A stretch of DNA of 64,000 nt, taken from positions 1,178,001-1,242,000 of the forward strand of contig NZ_BLZR01000001.1 of NCBI RefSeq assembly GCF_014193895.1, given 5' to 3'. Source of the stretch: Clostridium fungisolvens. Lineage in GTDB: Bacteria > Bacillota > Clostridia > Clostridiales > Clostridiaceae. The notes under the pieces are model-generated. The model worked only from the letters and a program-made list of their open reading frames with translations. It searched no databases and was not told where the DNA came from. Shown here piece after piece: positions 35,124-43,632 of the stretch (within the stretch, counting starts at the first letter, position 1; every line of letters starts with the position of its first letter). Both the position numbers and the translations under genes were made by a program.

Positions 35124-36368
35124 ATGGAGATTTTATCAACTGGTGAAAAGATAAAAAGGGCTAGAATATATAAGGGAATAACTTTAAAAGAGTTATGTGA
35201 TGAAAATATATCTATTTCTAAGATGAGTTGCATAGAGAACGGAAAAGTTAAGGCTGAGCCTTGGATTTTAGAAATTGTGGCAAAAAAGCTAGATTTAGAT
35301 ATAAATTATTTAAATGAAGATGTTAAAGATCAATTAGAAAGTAATCTTAAATTGTTAAAGCAAGGCTTAAGGAATGATAATTATGAAGAGGAATTAAAGT
35401 TGTGTGTTAGCTATTCTACATACTATAATTATTCAGAATTAGCCTTTGAGTTTATGCATCTTCTTTTTACATATTATTTAGAAGAACTAAAGTATAAAAA
35501 AATACAAGATATGATGAACCAATATTATGAAGTAGCTCAAAAGTTAACTGATAAAGCGTATATATTTTACAAAGACATGGCAAAATACTTTTTTGATAAT
35601 AAGGAATACAATGAAGCACTAGCTTATTACAGTAAATTAAGAATAAGCCGTCAAGTTATAAAAGAGGATTTTGTCACCGAAATAATTTATTCTGAGGCAG
35701 AATGCTACCTAAAATTAAAAAAAGATGACTTAGCGTATAATCTGCTAAGAGATTATATTAAGAAACATGAAAAAATTGAAGATATAATAATTAAAGGGAA
35801 GATTTTAAGCTTGTATGGAGGTCTCCTTATAAGATTCAATAACATTGAAAGTGGCAAGTACATAAATAAAGCCTCAGATTTTCTTAAGGGAAGCCCTAAG
35901 GATTTAGCTAAAGCTAAGCTTTTTTACGGTGAATCTTATTTTAAGATTGACGATAGTGAAAATGGTATAAAAGAAGTTCGTGAAGCTATGGACATGCTAC
36001 CTAAAGAAAATAAGGATTTTTACTGTGAATTATTGAATAAAGCTATCACCATTTATATTGAAAATGGTGAGCTTGAAATTGCAGATGAGATGGCATCCGA
36101 AGCTTTAAACATAGCTATAGGATGCGATAATGTCAGATTGATTGAAAGATCCTATTATTTAAAAGCATTCGTTTTTCAGAAGAAAGGATTATACGAACAA
36201 TCAGAGATGTATATGAATCTTTCAATAGATTCTTTAATGAAGTTCGGAAATTACTCACAAAGATATAATAGATACATCGAGATGGCAAATATGTATCATG
36301 AGATTGGTGAAGTAAGAGAAGCAATAAAATATTTTACACTTGCAATGAGTATGGAAAAGAAGCTTTAA
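35124..36368 (+). CDS. HTH (XRE)-TPR transcription regulator, second of a tandem pair
   Basis: A 414-residue paralogue of the preceding gene. Both start MEILS-(L/T)-GEKIKR, and the helix-turn-helix contains ISISKMSCIENGKVKAEPW. TPR-like repeats fill the rest. AGGTGAGGGG fits the ATG at 35124 (a GTG at 35115 lies inside it). The two arose by duplication and have diverged strongly outside the HTH. A terminator overlaps the stop codon. No small signal-peptide gene was found beside either gene. Confidence 0.87.
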   Translation: MEILSTGEKIKRARIYKGITLKELCDENISISKMSCIENGKVKAEPWILEIVAKKLDLDINYLNEDVKDQLESNLKLLKQGLRNDNYEEELKLCVSYSTYYNYSELAFEFMHLLFTYYLEELKYKKIQDMMNQYYEVAQKLTDKAYIFYKDMAKYFFDNKEYNEALAYYSKLRISRQVIKEDFVTEIIYSEAECYLKLKKDDLAYNLLRDYIKKHEKIEDIIIKGKILSLYGGLLIRFNNIESGKYINKASDFLKGSPKDLAKAKLFYGESYFKIDDSENGIKEVREAMDMLPKENKDFYCELLNKAITIYIENGELEIADEMASEALNIAIGCDNVRLIERSYYLKAFVFQKKGLYEQSEMYMNLSIDSLMKFGNYSQRYNRYIEMANMYHEIGEVREAIKYFTLAMSMEKKL

Positions 36369-36391
36369 CATTATGTTAAAGCTTCTTTTTT
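36355..36391 (+). terminator. Terminator after the HTH-TPR pair
   Basis: Fifteen-base perfect inverted repeat (36355-36369 with 36375-36389) ending in a run of T. It contains the stop codon of the second regulator. Confidence 0.9.
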
Positions 36392-36563
36392 TATCTATTC
36401 ATTAAGAAAATATTTATCATATTGTTAAGGCGTTTTTGTATTTAGTGATAATAAATCAACGTTTACATTTACAATATGAAAAATTAATAAATTAATTATG
36501 AATTTAGTATAAATAGTATAGTATTGTTGGAATAAATATGATAGAATGATTTATAATGTTTTT

Positions 36564-36579
36564 TGTATACAACTATACA
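36564..36579. promoter_or_regulatory. Dyad in the Re-citrate synthase promoter region
   Basis: TGTATA-caac-TATACA, a perfect six-base dyad about 90 bases before the start codon, just after a TATAAT (36552-36557). It is a candidate operator for control of 2-oxoglutarate synthesis. It does not match CodY. Confidence 0.3.
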
Positions 36580-36666
36580 TAAAATATTATAAGTAAAAGC
36601 TATAAATAATAATTTATGTATGGAAGTAATTAATTTTATTTTATAATCATGAAAGGGGGCTTCTAA

Positions 36667-37812
36667 ATGGCTGTTTTTGAAAAAGAGACAGGCAAGAAAA
36701 TTTATATTGTAGATACAACTCTAAGAGATGGTGAACAAACTGCTGGTGTTGTATTTGCAAACCATGAAAAGATATCCATAGCTGAGATGTTAAGTGATCT
36801 AGGGGTGGATCAGCTTGAGGTTGGTATTCCAACTATGGGTGGAGATGAAAAGCAGGCTATAAAAGCCATAGTTAAAAAAGGACTTAAGTCAAGTATAATG
36901 GCATGGAATAGAGCTGTAATCAGTGATATTGAGCAATCAATAGACTGTGGGGTAGATGCAGTAGCTATTTCTATATCAGTTTCTGATATCCATATACAGC
37001 ATAAACTACAGACTTCTAGAGAATGGGTTATTGAAAATATGCTTAAAGCAGTTGAATTCGCTAAGAAAAATGGGCTTTATGTTTCTGTAAATGGAGAAGA
37101 TGCTTCAAGAGCTGATAATGAATTCTTAGTGCAGTTCATTAATGCAGCAAAAAAAGCAGGAGCAGACAGATTTAGATATTGTGATACTGTAGGTATAATG
37201 CACCCAGCTAAGATACAACAAGAAATAAGTTTTTTAAGAGATAATACAAATTTTGATATAGAGATGCATACTCACAATGATTTTGGTATGGCTACAGCAA
37301 ATGCCTTAGCTGGACTTGCTGGTGGCGCTACTCATTTGGGGGTAACTGTAAATGGACTAGGTGAAAGAGCTGGAAATGCAGCATTAGAAGAAGTGTTAAT
37401 GGCATTAAAACACGTTTACGGCTATGATGTAAATGTTGATACAAAGATGTTTAAAGAAGCTTCAGAATATGTTGCTAAGGCTTCTGGCAGGGAACTTCCT
37501 GCATGGAAAGCAATTGTTGGTTCTAATATGTTTGCACATGAATCAGGAATACATGCAGATGGAGCAATTAAGAACCCATTGAATTATGAAGTTTTTGAAC
37601 CTTCAGAAGTAGGTTTAGAAAGACAAATTGTTATTGGAAAACATTCTGGTAAAGCTGCTATTGTAAATAAATTTAAAGAGTATGATATAGAGCTAACTCA
37701 ACACGATGCTGATGAACTTCTTGTTATGGTAAGAGAATTATCAGTAAAGCTAAAAAGAAGTCTTTTTGATAAAGAACTTGTACAGTTATATAAAGACTAT
37801 TCAAAAAGATAA
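36667..37812 (+). CDS. Re-citrate synthase (homocitrate synthase/NifV family)
   Basis: A 381-residue DRE-TIM metallolyase of the isopropylmalate/homocitrate synthase family. It shows DTTLRDGEQTAG with R20-D21, the metal ligands H201 and H203 (MHTHNDFG), and a NGLGERAGN loop. By sequence alone it could be called homocitrate synthase. However, no nif or lysine genes are near, and aconitase and NAD isocitrate dehydrogenase follow directly. The same order in C. acetobutylicum (CAC0970-0972) encodes Re-citrate synthase, which condenses oxaloacetate and acetyl-CoA to citrate. The citrate role is therefore inferred from context. Confidence 0.88.
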   Translation: MAVFEKETGKKIYIVDTTLRDGEQTAGVVFANHEKISIAEMLSDLGVDQLEVGIPTMGGDEKQAIKAIVKKGLKSSIMAWNRAVISDIEQSIDCGVDAVAISISVSDIHIQHKLQTSREWVIENMLKAVEFAKKNGLYVSVNGEDASRADNEFLVQFINAAKKAGADRFRYCDTVGIMHPAKIQQEISFLRDNTNFDIEMHTHNDFGMATANALAGLAGGATHLGVTVNGLGERAGNAALEEVLMALKHVYGYDVNVDTKMFKEASEYVAKASGRELPAWKAIVGSNMFAHESGIHADGAIKNPLNYEVFEPSEVGLERQIVIGKHSGKAAIVNKFKEYDIELTQHDADELLVMVRELSVKLKRSLFDKELVQLYKDYSKR

Positions 37813-37816
37813 GATA

Positions 37817-37909
37817 GATATACTACTTTATCATATGAGTAATTTTAAAATTCTAATAGATTATTAAAAGAATTTTTTAAGGTTTAATGCTATGACAAAG
37901 TAGTATATC
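37817..37909 (+). repeat. Long-range inverted repeat between Re-citrate synthase and aconitase genes
   Basis: GATATACTACTTT-A-TCATA (37817-37835) is repeated inverted at 37891-37909 with a single mismatch, separated by 55 bases. No T run follows, so it does not look like a simple terminator. It could be an mRNA processing or stability stem, or a pair of protein sites. Confidence 0.55.
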
Positions 37910-37938
37910 AATAATAGTGAGAACAAGGAGGAATAAAC

Positions 37939-39882
37939 ATGGGATTAAATTTAGTATATAAAATTTTAGAAAAGCATTTAGTTGAGGGACAACTTATTCA
38001 AGGTGAACCAATTGGGATAAAGATAGACCAGACGCTTACCCAAGATTCTACTGGAACTATGACTTACCTTCAATTGGAAGCAATGGGGATAGATAGAGTA
38101 AAAACTAAAAGATCTGTAGCTTTTGTTGATCACAATATGCTTCAACAAGGTTTCGAAAATGCTGATGATCATAAGTATATACAAACTGTTGCAGCAAAAT
38201 ACGGAGTACTGTTTTCAAAGCCAGGTAACGGCATCTGTCATCAAGTCTTCCTAGAAAGATTTTCGACTCCTGGAGATACTTTAATTGGTTCTGACAGCCA
38301 TACACCAACAGCGGGTGGTGTAGGTATGATAGCTATAGGTGCTGGTGGTCTTGATGTAGCGGTTGCTATGGGTGGGGGAGCATATTTTATAAACGCTCCA
38401 AAGGTATGTAAGATAAACCTTACTGGTAAGTTATCACCTATGGTTTCAGCAAAGGATGTAATCCTTGAAGTTTTAAGAAAACTTACTGTAAAAGGCGGAG
38501 TAGGCAGAGTTTTTGAATATGGTGGAGAAGGTGTTAAAACACTTTCAGTTCCTCAAAGAGCAACTATTACAAACATGGGAGCTGAACTTGGAGCAACTAC
38601 TTCTATATTCCCAAGTGATGAAAAGACTTTTGAATACTTTAAAGCTCAAGGTAGAGAAGATGAATGGAAGGAACTTCTACCAGACGAAGATGCTGTATAT
38701 GATGAAGAAGTGGTTATAGATTTAGAAAAATTAGAACCACTTGCTGCAAAGCCACATAGTCCTGATAATGTTGAAGAAATAAGAACTATAGGTAAGATTA
38801 AAGTTGACCAGGTAGCTATTGGAAGCTGTACAAATTCTTCCTATGAAGATTTGATGAAGGTAGCTAAGATTTTAAAGGGTAATAAGGTTCATCCAGATGT
38901 GTCATTAGTTATAGCTCCAGGTTCAAGACAAGTTATGGAGATGATATCTCGTAATGGAGCTTTAGGTGATATCATAAGTGCAGGTGCAAGAATTCTTGAA
39001 AATTCCTGTGGACCATGTATAGGAATGGGGCAGGCTCCTGGAACAGAAGGAGTTTCACTAAGAACCTTCAACAGAAATTTCTATGGAAGAAGTGGAACTT
39101 TAACAGCTAAGGTTTATTTAGTAAGTCCAGAAACTGCTGCTGTAAGCGCAATAACAGGTGTTCTTACAGATCCGAGAGAATTAAAAGCTGATATAAATAT
39201 AGAACTTCCTGAAAGATTTATATTAGACGATTCTATGATATTAAAGCCAGCTGATACATCAGCAGAGGTTGAAGTTGTAAGAGGACCTAATATAAAGCCA
39301 TTCCCAAATGGAGTTGCTTTAAAGAATAGCTTAGAAGGAAAAAATCTTTTAAAGGTTTCAGATAATATAACAACAGATCATATAATGCCTTCAAACTCAA
39401 AATTACTACCATATAGATCAAATGTACCTTATCTTGCAGATTTCTGTTTTAATACGGTAGACACTGACTTCCCGGCAAGAGCTAAGGAATATAATGGTGG
39501 ATTTATAGTTGGTGGCAATAACTATGGTCAAGGTTCAAGCAGAGAGCATGCGGCATTAGCACCATTATATTTAGGGGTAAAAGCTGTAATAGTAAAGAGT
39601 TTTGCAAGAATTCATAAAGCTAATCTAATTAACAGTGGCATACTTCCATTGACTTTTGAGAATGAAGAAGACTACGATACTTTAGAACTTCTAGATGAGT
39701 TAGAGATAAACAATATAGATAAAGACATATATACTGGAAAGCTTAAAGTAGAAAATAAGACTAAAGGAACTAGTTTTTCAGTAGTTGCAGATTTATCTCA
39801 AAGAGAAATAGAAACACTACTAAGTGGTGGAAAGCTTAACTATACTAAGGAATTAATGAAAGAAGGTACAGAGAATGCATAA
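37939..39882 (+). CDS. acn: Aconitate hydratase
   Basis: Converts citrate to isocitrate through a 4Fe-4S cluster. The cluster cysteines are in GSCTNSSYED and NSCGPCIGMG, and the swivel domain has NNYGQGSSREHAAL. At 647 residues it belongs to the shorter (Aquifex-type) bacterial aconitases, not the roughly 900-residue CitB/AcnA class. Its last eight bases overlap the isocitrate dehydrogenase start, so the two are translationally coupled. Confidence 0.95.
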   Translation: MGLNLVYKILEKHLVEGQLIQGEPIGIKIDQTLTQDSTGTMTYLQLEAMGIDRVKTKRSVAFVDHNMLQQGFENADDHKYIQTVAAKYGVLFSKPGNGICHQVFLERFSTPGDTLIGSDSHTPTAGGVGMIAIGAGGLDVAVAMGGGAYFINAPKVCKINLTGKLSPMVSAKDVILEVLRKLTVKGGVGRVFEYGGEGVKTLSVPQRATITNMGAELGATTSIFPSDEKTFEYFKAQGREDEWKELLPDEDAVYDEEVVIDLEKLEPLAAKPHSPDNVEEIRTIGKIKVDQVAIGSCTNSSYEDLMKVAKILKGNKVHPDVSLVIAPGSRQVMEMISRNGALGDIISAGARILENSCGPCIGMGQAPGTEGVSLRTFNRNFYGRSGTLTAKVYLVSPETAAVSAITGVLTDPRELKADINIELPERFILDDSMILKPADTSAEVEVVRGPNIKPFPNGVALKNSLEGKNLLKVSDNITTDHIMPSNSKLLPYRSNVPYLADFCFNTVDTDFPARAKEYNGGFIVGGNNYGQGSSREHAALAPLYLGVKAVIVKSFARIHKANLINSGILPLTFENEEDYDTLELLDELEINNIDKDIYTGKLKVENKTKGTSFSVVADLSQREIETLLSGGKLNYTKELMKEGTENA

Positions 39883-40870
39883 GATAACATTAATACCTGG
39901 AGACGGAATAGGACCTGAAGTTAGTAATGCTATGAAGATGGTATTAGAAGCATCAGGAGTAGAAATAGAGTGGGAAGAGGTTCAGGCTGGAGAAGCTCAG
40001 ATAGAAAAATACGGCACACCACTTCCAGATCATGTTATAGAAGCTATTAAGAGAAATAAAATTGCAATAAAAGGACCTATAACAACTCCTGTAGGAAAGG
40101 GTTTTAAAAGTGTTAATGTTACTTTAAGGCAAAATCTTGACCTTTATGTTAATCTTAGACCAGTTAGAAGCTTTAAAGGGATAGAATCAAGATATTCAGA
40201 TATAGATCTAGTTATCGTAAGAGAAAACACAGAAGATCTTTATGCTGGTATTGAACACAAAATTGGCGACTATGGTGCTGAAAGTATAAAACTTATAACA
40301 AAGCCTGCATCTCAAAGAATTGTGGAATTTGCTTTTAAATATGCTAAAGATAATAAGAGATCAACAGTAACAGCAGTTCACAAAGCCAATATAATGAAGC
40401 TTTCTGATGGATTGTTCTTAAATACCGCAAGAGAAGTTGCTGAAAATAACGCTGAAATTAAGTTCAATGATTTAATCGTAGATGCTGCAGCGATGAATTT
40501 AGTAATAAATCCCCAAAAGTATGATGTTATGGTTATGCCTAATCTTTATGGAGACATATTATCAGACTTATGTGCTGGCCTTGTAGGTGGACTCGGAATA
40601 ATACCAGGAGCAAATATAGGTAGAGATTATGCAGTGTTTGAAGCTGTTCACGGAAGTGCTCCTGATATAGCTGGCCAAAACAAAGCTAATCCAACAGCAC
40701 TTATACAATCTGCTATAATGATGCTTAGACATATAGGTGAATATAACCATGCTGATAAGATAGAAGCTGCACTTTCTAAAGTGTTCTTAGAAGGAAAGGT
40801 TCTTACAGGAGATCTAGGTGGAAGTGCTACAACCACTGAATTTGCTGAGGCAATCTGTGGAAAATTATAG
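39875..40870 (+). CDS. Isocitrate dehydrogenase, NAD-type
   Basis: A 331-residue member of the isocitrate/isopropylmalate dehydrogenase family. It begins ITLIPGDGIGPEV. The substrate-binding segment RQNLDLYVNLRPVRSF and VIVRENTEDLYAGIEH match NAD-dependent isocitrate dehydrogenases rather than LeuB. EAVHGSAPDIAGQNKANPTA forms the nucleotide site. Together with the two preceding genes it makes 2-oxoglutarate for glutamate synthesis. A strong terminator follows. Confidence 0.93.
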   Translation: MHKITLIPGDGIGPEVSNAMKMVLEASGVEIEWEEVQAGEAQIEKYGTPLPDHVIEAIKRNKIAIKGPITTPVGKGFKSVNVTLRQNLDLYVNLRPVRSFKGIESRYSDIDLVIVRENTEDLYAGIEHKIGDYGAESIKLITKPASQRIVEFAFKYAKDNKRSTVTAVHKANIMKLSDGLFLNTAREVAENNAEIKFNDLIVDAAAMNLVINPQKYDVMVMPNLYGDILSDLCAGLVGGLGIIPGANIGRDYAVFEAVHGSAPDIAGQNKANPTALIQSAIMMLRHIGEYNHADKIEAALSKVFLEGKVLTGDLGGSATTTEFAEAICGKL

Positions 40871-40936
40871 TTGAATGGAATTTCTAGAGTTGTCTAAGCT
40901 AAATTTCAGGATTGAGATATAATTTCCTAAAGAATA

Positions 40937-40977
40937 AAAAAACTTGCTGACAGTGTGAAACTGTTAGCAAGTTTTTT
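40937..40977. terminator. Terminator after the citrate/isocitrate operon
   Basis: AAAAAACTTGCTGACAG (40937-40953) pairs with CTGTTAGCAAGTTTTTT (40961-40977) with one mismatch. It can serve both converging genes. Confidence 0.88.
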
Positions 40978-41004
40978 GTATAAGTACTAAGTAGTTTATT
41001 ACTA

Positions 41005-41238
41005 TTAATGACCTGCATTTTGAGCAAATTGCATCATAACAGCTTGTACTTCTGCAACCTTTTCAGGCTTTAATAGAGCAATGATTTTTACAGCGGATTG
41101 CTTTACATCTTCAGGAGTGAAAGTTCCTTCTGCTTGCTTCTTGAAGTTATCAGCAAGTAATGCCTTAGCTTCTTCAACCTTGTCTTCTTGTACTCTTTCT
41201 AAAATATAGCCTAAAAATCTTTCTTGTCCCTCGTTCAT
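41005..41238 (-). CDS. Small helical protein of unknown function
   Basis: A 77-residue soluble, mainly helical protein (GQERFLGYILERVQ, then VKIIALLKPEKVAEVQAVM). I recall similar uncharacterised small proteins in clostridia but no function. AAAGGAGATT precedes the ATG, and a terminator lies at the 3' end. It lies next to, and in the same direction as, the Crp/Fnr regulator gene, 102 bases downstream of it. Confidence 0.75.
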   Translation of the reverse strand: MNEGQERFLGYILERVQEDKVEEAKALLADNFKKQAEGTFTPEDVKQSAVKIIALLKPEKVAEVQAVMMQFAQNAGH

Positions 41239-41340
41239 AAATTAATCTCCTTTAATCATATTTATAGTAAATTACCTTGTTGAAGTTTAAGAATATTTAA
41301 TGTTATTCTGATGTTTATTATAGCAGATAATAAAATTGCA

Positions 41341-42030
41341 TTAAATATCTTTAAAATAGTTTGAAAGTTTATCTCTATCTGGAATAAAGATTTTTTTGCT
41401 TTCAACTATTATCAAATCTAGCTCTTGTAATTTTTTTAAAGCTCTAGATATAGTTTCTCTTTGGCTGCCAAACATATCAGCAAGATATGTAACTGATACG
41501 TTAAGGTTGATTAAAGTTCCTAAAGGATGAGAAACACCATAATCCTTAGAGAGCTTCCAAAGTTTTGCTGCTAATTTTTTTTCTATCTTTATAGGAGTAG
41601 TATTTTTCATCTGTCTATAAAGTCTTCTGACTTTTTTAGCTAAAGAGTTTATAACATTTTTAGTGAAAGTAAAGTTTTCTTCCATAAGTTCTATGAAAGC
41701 TTTTTTATCGTATACGAGAAGATACCCATCTTCAAAGGTCTCACAGCAGATTGAAGATTGTAAGTCATCTAAAATAACTTCATTTAAAATCTTTCCTTCT
41801 CCTAAGATAAAAATAACTTTTTTTTGTGCATTTTCGCTTAATTTATATAAAGAAAACTTGCCCTTTAAAACAATAAAAATATTGTTAACTAGATCCTTAT
41901 CTAAAAAAACATGAGCATTCCTATCAAACCTTTTTACTTTTCCAAGAGTGTAAAGCTTTAATAAGAACTCGTCGTCAAGTCCTGCAAATACTTCTAAATT
42001 TTTAATGTAATCAAAGTTAAATTCAGTCAT
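41341..42030 (-). CDS. Crp/Fnr-family transcription regulator
   Basis: A 229-residue regulator: an N-terminal cNMP-like beta-roll (about residues 10-125), a dimer helix, and a C-terminal helix-turn-helix whose recognition helix reads SQRETISRALKKL. R191, E192 and R196 align with R180, E181 and R185 of E. coli CRP, which read GTGA half-sites. No N-terminal Cys cluster is present, so it is not an Fe-S FNR. It is divergent from the 62-residue gene and the FNT/asr operon, and a GTGA-N6-TCAC dyad lies before that operon, so it is the likely regulator. Confidence 0.9.
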   Translation of the reverse strand: MTEFNFDYIKNLEVFAGLDDEFLLKLYTLGKVKRFDRNAHVFLDKDLVNNIFIVLKGKFSLYKLSENAQKKVIFILGEGKILNEVILDDLQSSICCETFEDGYLLVYDKKAFIELMEENFTFTKNVINSLAKKVRRLYRQMKNTTPIKIEKKLAAKLWKLSKDYGVSHPLGTLINLNVSVTYLADMFGSQRETISRALKKLQELDLIIVESKKIFIPDRDKLSNYFKDI

Positions 42031-42311
42031 GTTATCCCTTCTTAAAGAAAATATAAATTTATTTTATCAGAGTTTAGACAAAAGATACACAGTAACATAA
42101 ATTTAAATTTAGATCGTATTTAAAGAAAAACTTTATTTTTGCTATACTTTGTTGAATTTTACAATGGTTAAATTTTAAGATTAATTTAAAAATTTAGAGG
42201 GGAATTTTTTTGGTTTTGACTGCACATAATAATACCGTTCCAAAGTAGGCTTAAAAAATATATATTATCTTTCACGAAAAGCCTTAATAAAATATAAAGG
42301 AGGGAATTCCA

Positions 42312-42500
42312 ATGGCAAATGCAAGACAAAACGTACAAACAACTTGTGATGAGTTAAATCACTGCAAACAACATCTTCAAGATGCTTTAAACACAGTTGA
42401 AAAGGATCAAAACAGACAAAAAATCCAAAGATCTCTAGATGCTGTTAACAATGCAATCAATGTAACACAAGACACACTATCAAGCTATACTGAAAGCTAG
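42312..42500 (+). CDS. Small helical protein of unknown function
   Basis: A 62-residue polar helical protein with two similar helices (HLQDALNTVEKDQN and SLDAVNNAINVTQDTL), possibly a helical hairpin. A strong AGGAGGG ribosome site precedes the ATG, and a terminator follows. It has its own transcript between the Crp-like gene and the sulfite reductase operon. No known family. Confidence 0.75.
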   Translation: MANARQNVQTTCDELNHCKQHLQDALNTVEKDQNRQKIQRSLDAVNNAINVTQDTLSSYTES

Positions 42501-42520
42501 TGTACATAGATATTTAAGAG

Positions 42521-42560
42521 GAACCCTTGATTTTCAAGGGTTCTTTCTTTCTTTATTTAT
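42521..42560 (+). terminator. Terminator of the 62-residue gene
   Basis: Ten-base perfect inverted repeat GAACCCTTGA/TCAAGGGTTC (42521-42530 with 42534-42543), followed by a T-rich stretch. Confidence 0.88.
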
Positions 42561-42778
42561 TTATAGGAAAGTATATTATAACAAGTTCTATTTTAGTAAA
42601 TATACTACAATTTATATTAAGTCTAGCTTAATGTAAAAATTTCAAACAAAGTATAAACTTTTTTAGTTAAAAATTTGTCTATTAAACATTTTCCGTCTTT
42701 GGAATGATATGTTTATTAAAGAAACATTAGTAATGTCAAATTTTTGTTAAAAGATTACTTGGATTAGTAAAAGTTTTT
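42561..42778 (+). other. Upstream part of the FNT/asr leader
   Basis: AT-rich with no ORF. It contains a 13-base perfect palindrome ACATTA-G-TAATGT at 42724-42736, which could be a second regulatory site. The operator/hairpin at 42779-42820 follows. Confidence 0.4.
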
Positions 42779-42820
42779 AAGCGGATCGTGATAAAAATCA
42801 CAGTCTGCTTTTGTTTTTTT
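42779..42820 (+). promoter_or_regulatory. Crp-type operator that is also a terminator-like hairpin, before the FNT/asr operon
   Basis: GTGA-N6-TCAC at 42788-42801 fits a Crp-family site. The same dyad is the top of a longer hairpin: AAGCGGAT (42779-42786) pairs with GTCTGCTT (42803-42810, with G-U pairs), and eight T in the next ten bases follow. It therefore also looks like an intrinsic terminator or attenuator 34 bases before the ATG. Which function dominates cannot be decided from sequence. Confidence 0.6.
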
Positions 42821-42853
42821 TAGTAAACTAAGGATATACGGGAGGGATTTTTT

Positions 42854-43621
42854 ATGTTTAGTGAAGAAATTAACAAAGTTGCCCAGGCGGCAAAAGGAAA
42901 AAGCGAATTATTAAAAAAGAATAAGGTTGGTTATTTATTATCATCAGCTTTTGCAGGATTGTACGTAGGATTAGGTATAATGCTTATATTTACTGTAGGT
43001 GGATTGCTATCAGCAGCAAACTCACCAGCTACAAAGATAGCAATGGGAGCATCTTTTGGTGTAGCACTTTCATTAGTTGTTTTTGCTGGATCTGAGTTAT
43101 TTACAGGGAATAACTTTGTAATGACAATAGGTGCTTTAAAGAAAACCGTTTCATGGTTAGACGTTATATTAGTTTGGATTGTAAGTTTTATAGGTAATCT
43201 TGCAGGTTCAGTGTTTGGTGCATTCCTATTTTATTCTGCTGGACTAGCATCAGGGCCAGTTGGAAAGTTTGTATTAAGTGCAACTAATACTAAGATGCAT
43301 TTATCAAGTCAGGAACTTTTTGTTAGAGGAATTTTATGTAATGTGTTAGTATGTCTTGCAGTTTGGTGCAGTTTTAAGATGAAAGAAGAAATAGGAAAGT
43401 TAGTTATGATCTTCTGGTGCTTATTTGTATTTATAACAGCAGGTTTTGAACATAGCATAGCAAATATGACACTTTTATCAATAGGTTTATTTGTCCCACA
43501 TCAAGCTACTATAAGCTTAATTGGATTTATTCATAATTTAACATTTGTAACTTTAGGCAATATTGTTGGTGGTGCTGTAATATTGGCAATACCTTACTAT
43601 TTAATTTCTAGAGAAAAATAA
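42854..43621 (+). CDS. FNT-family anion channel (hydrosulfide/nitrite/formate type)
   Basis: A 255-residue protein with six membrane helices of the formate/nitrite transporter family. The conserved central-pore His is in AGFEHSIANM (H200), and the two constriction loops (near SELFTGNNFVM and NMTLL) are present. It is 11 bases before asrA. In C. difficile a related channel linked to asrABC (HSC, FNT3) conducts hydrosulfide, so export of HS- made by AsrC is the best inference. Nitrite or formate remains possible. Confidence 0.88.
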   Translation: MFSEEINKVAQAAKGKSELLKKNKVGYLLSSAFAGLYVGLGIMLIFTVGGLLSAANSPATKIAMGASFGVALSLVVFAGSELFTGNNFVMTIGALKKTVSWLDVILVWIVSFIGNLAGSVFGAFLFYSAGLASGPVGKFVLSATNTKMHLSSQELFVRGILCNVLVCLAVWCSFKMKEEIGKLVMIFWCLFVFITAGFEHSIANMTLLSIGLFVPHQATISLIGFIHNLTFVTLGNIVGGAVILAIPYYLISREK

Positions 43622-43632
43622 GGAGTGCTATT

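Noticed and set aside
36369..36666. Signal-peptide gene for the HTH-TPR regulators
   Set aside because: No ORF with a ribosome site and a secretion-type hydrophobic core was found in this gap or between the two regulators.
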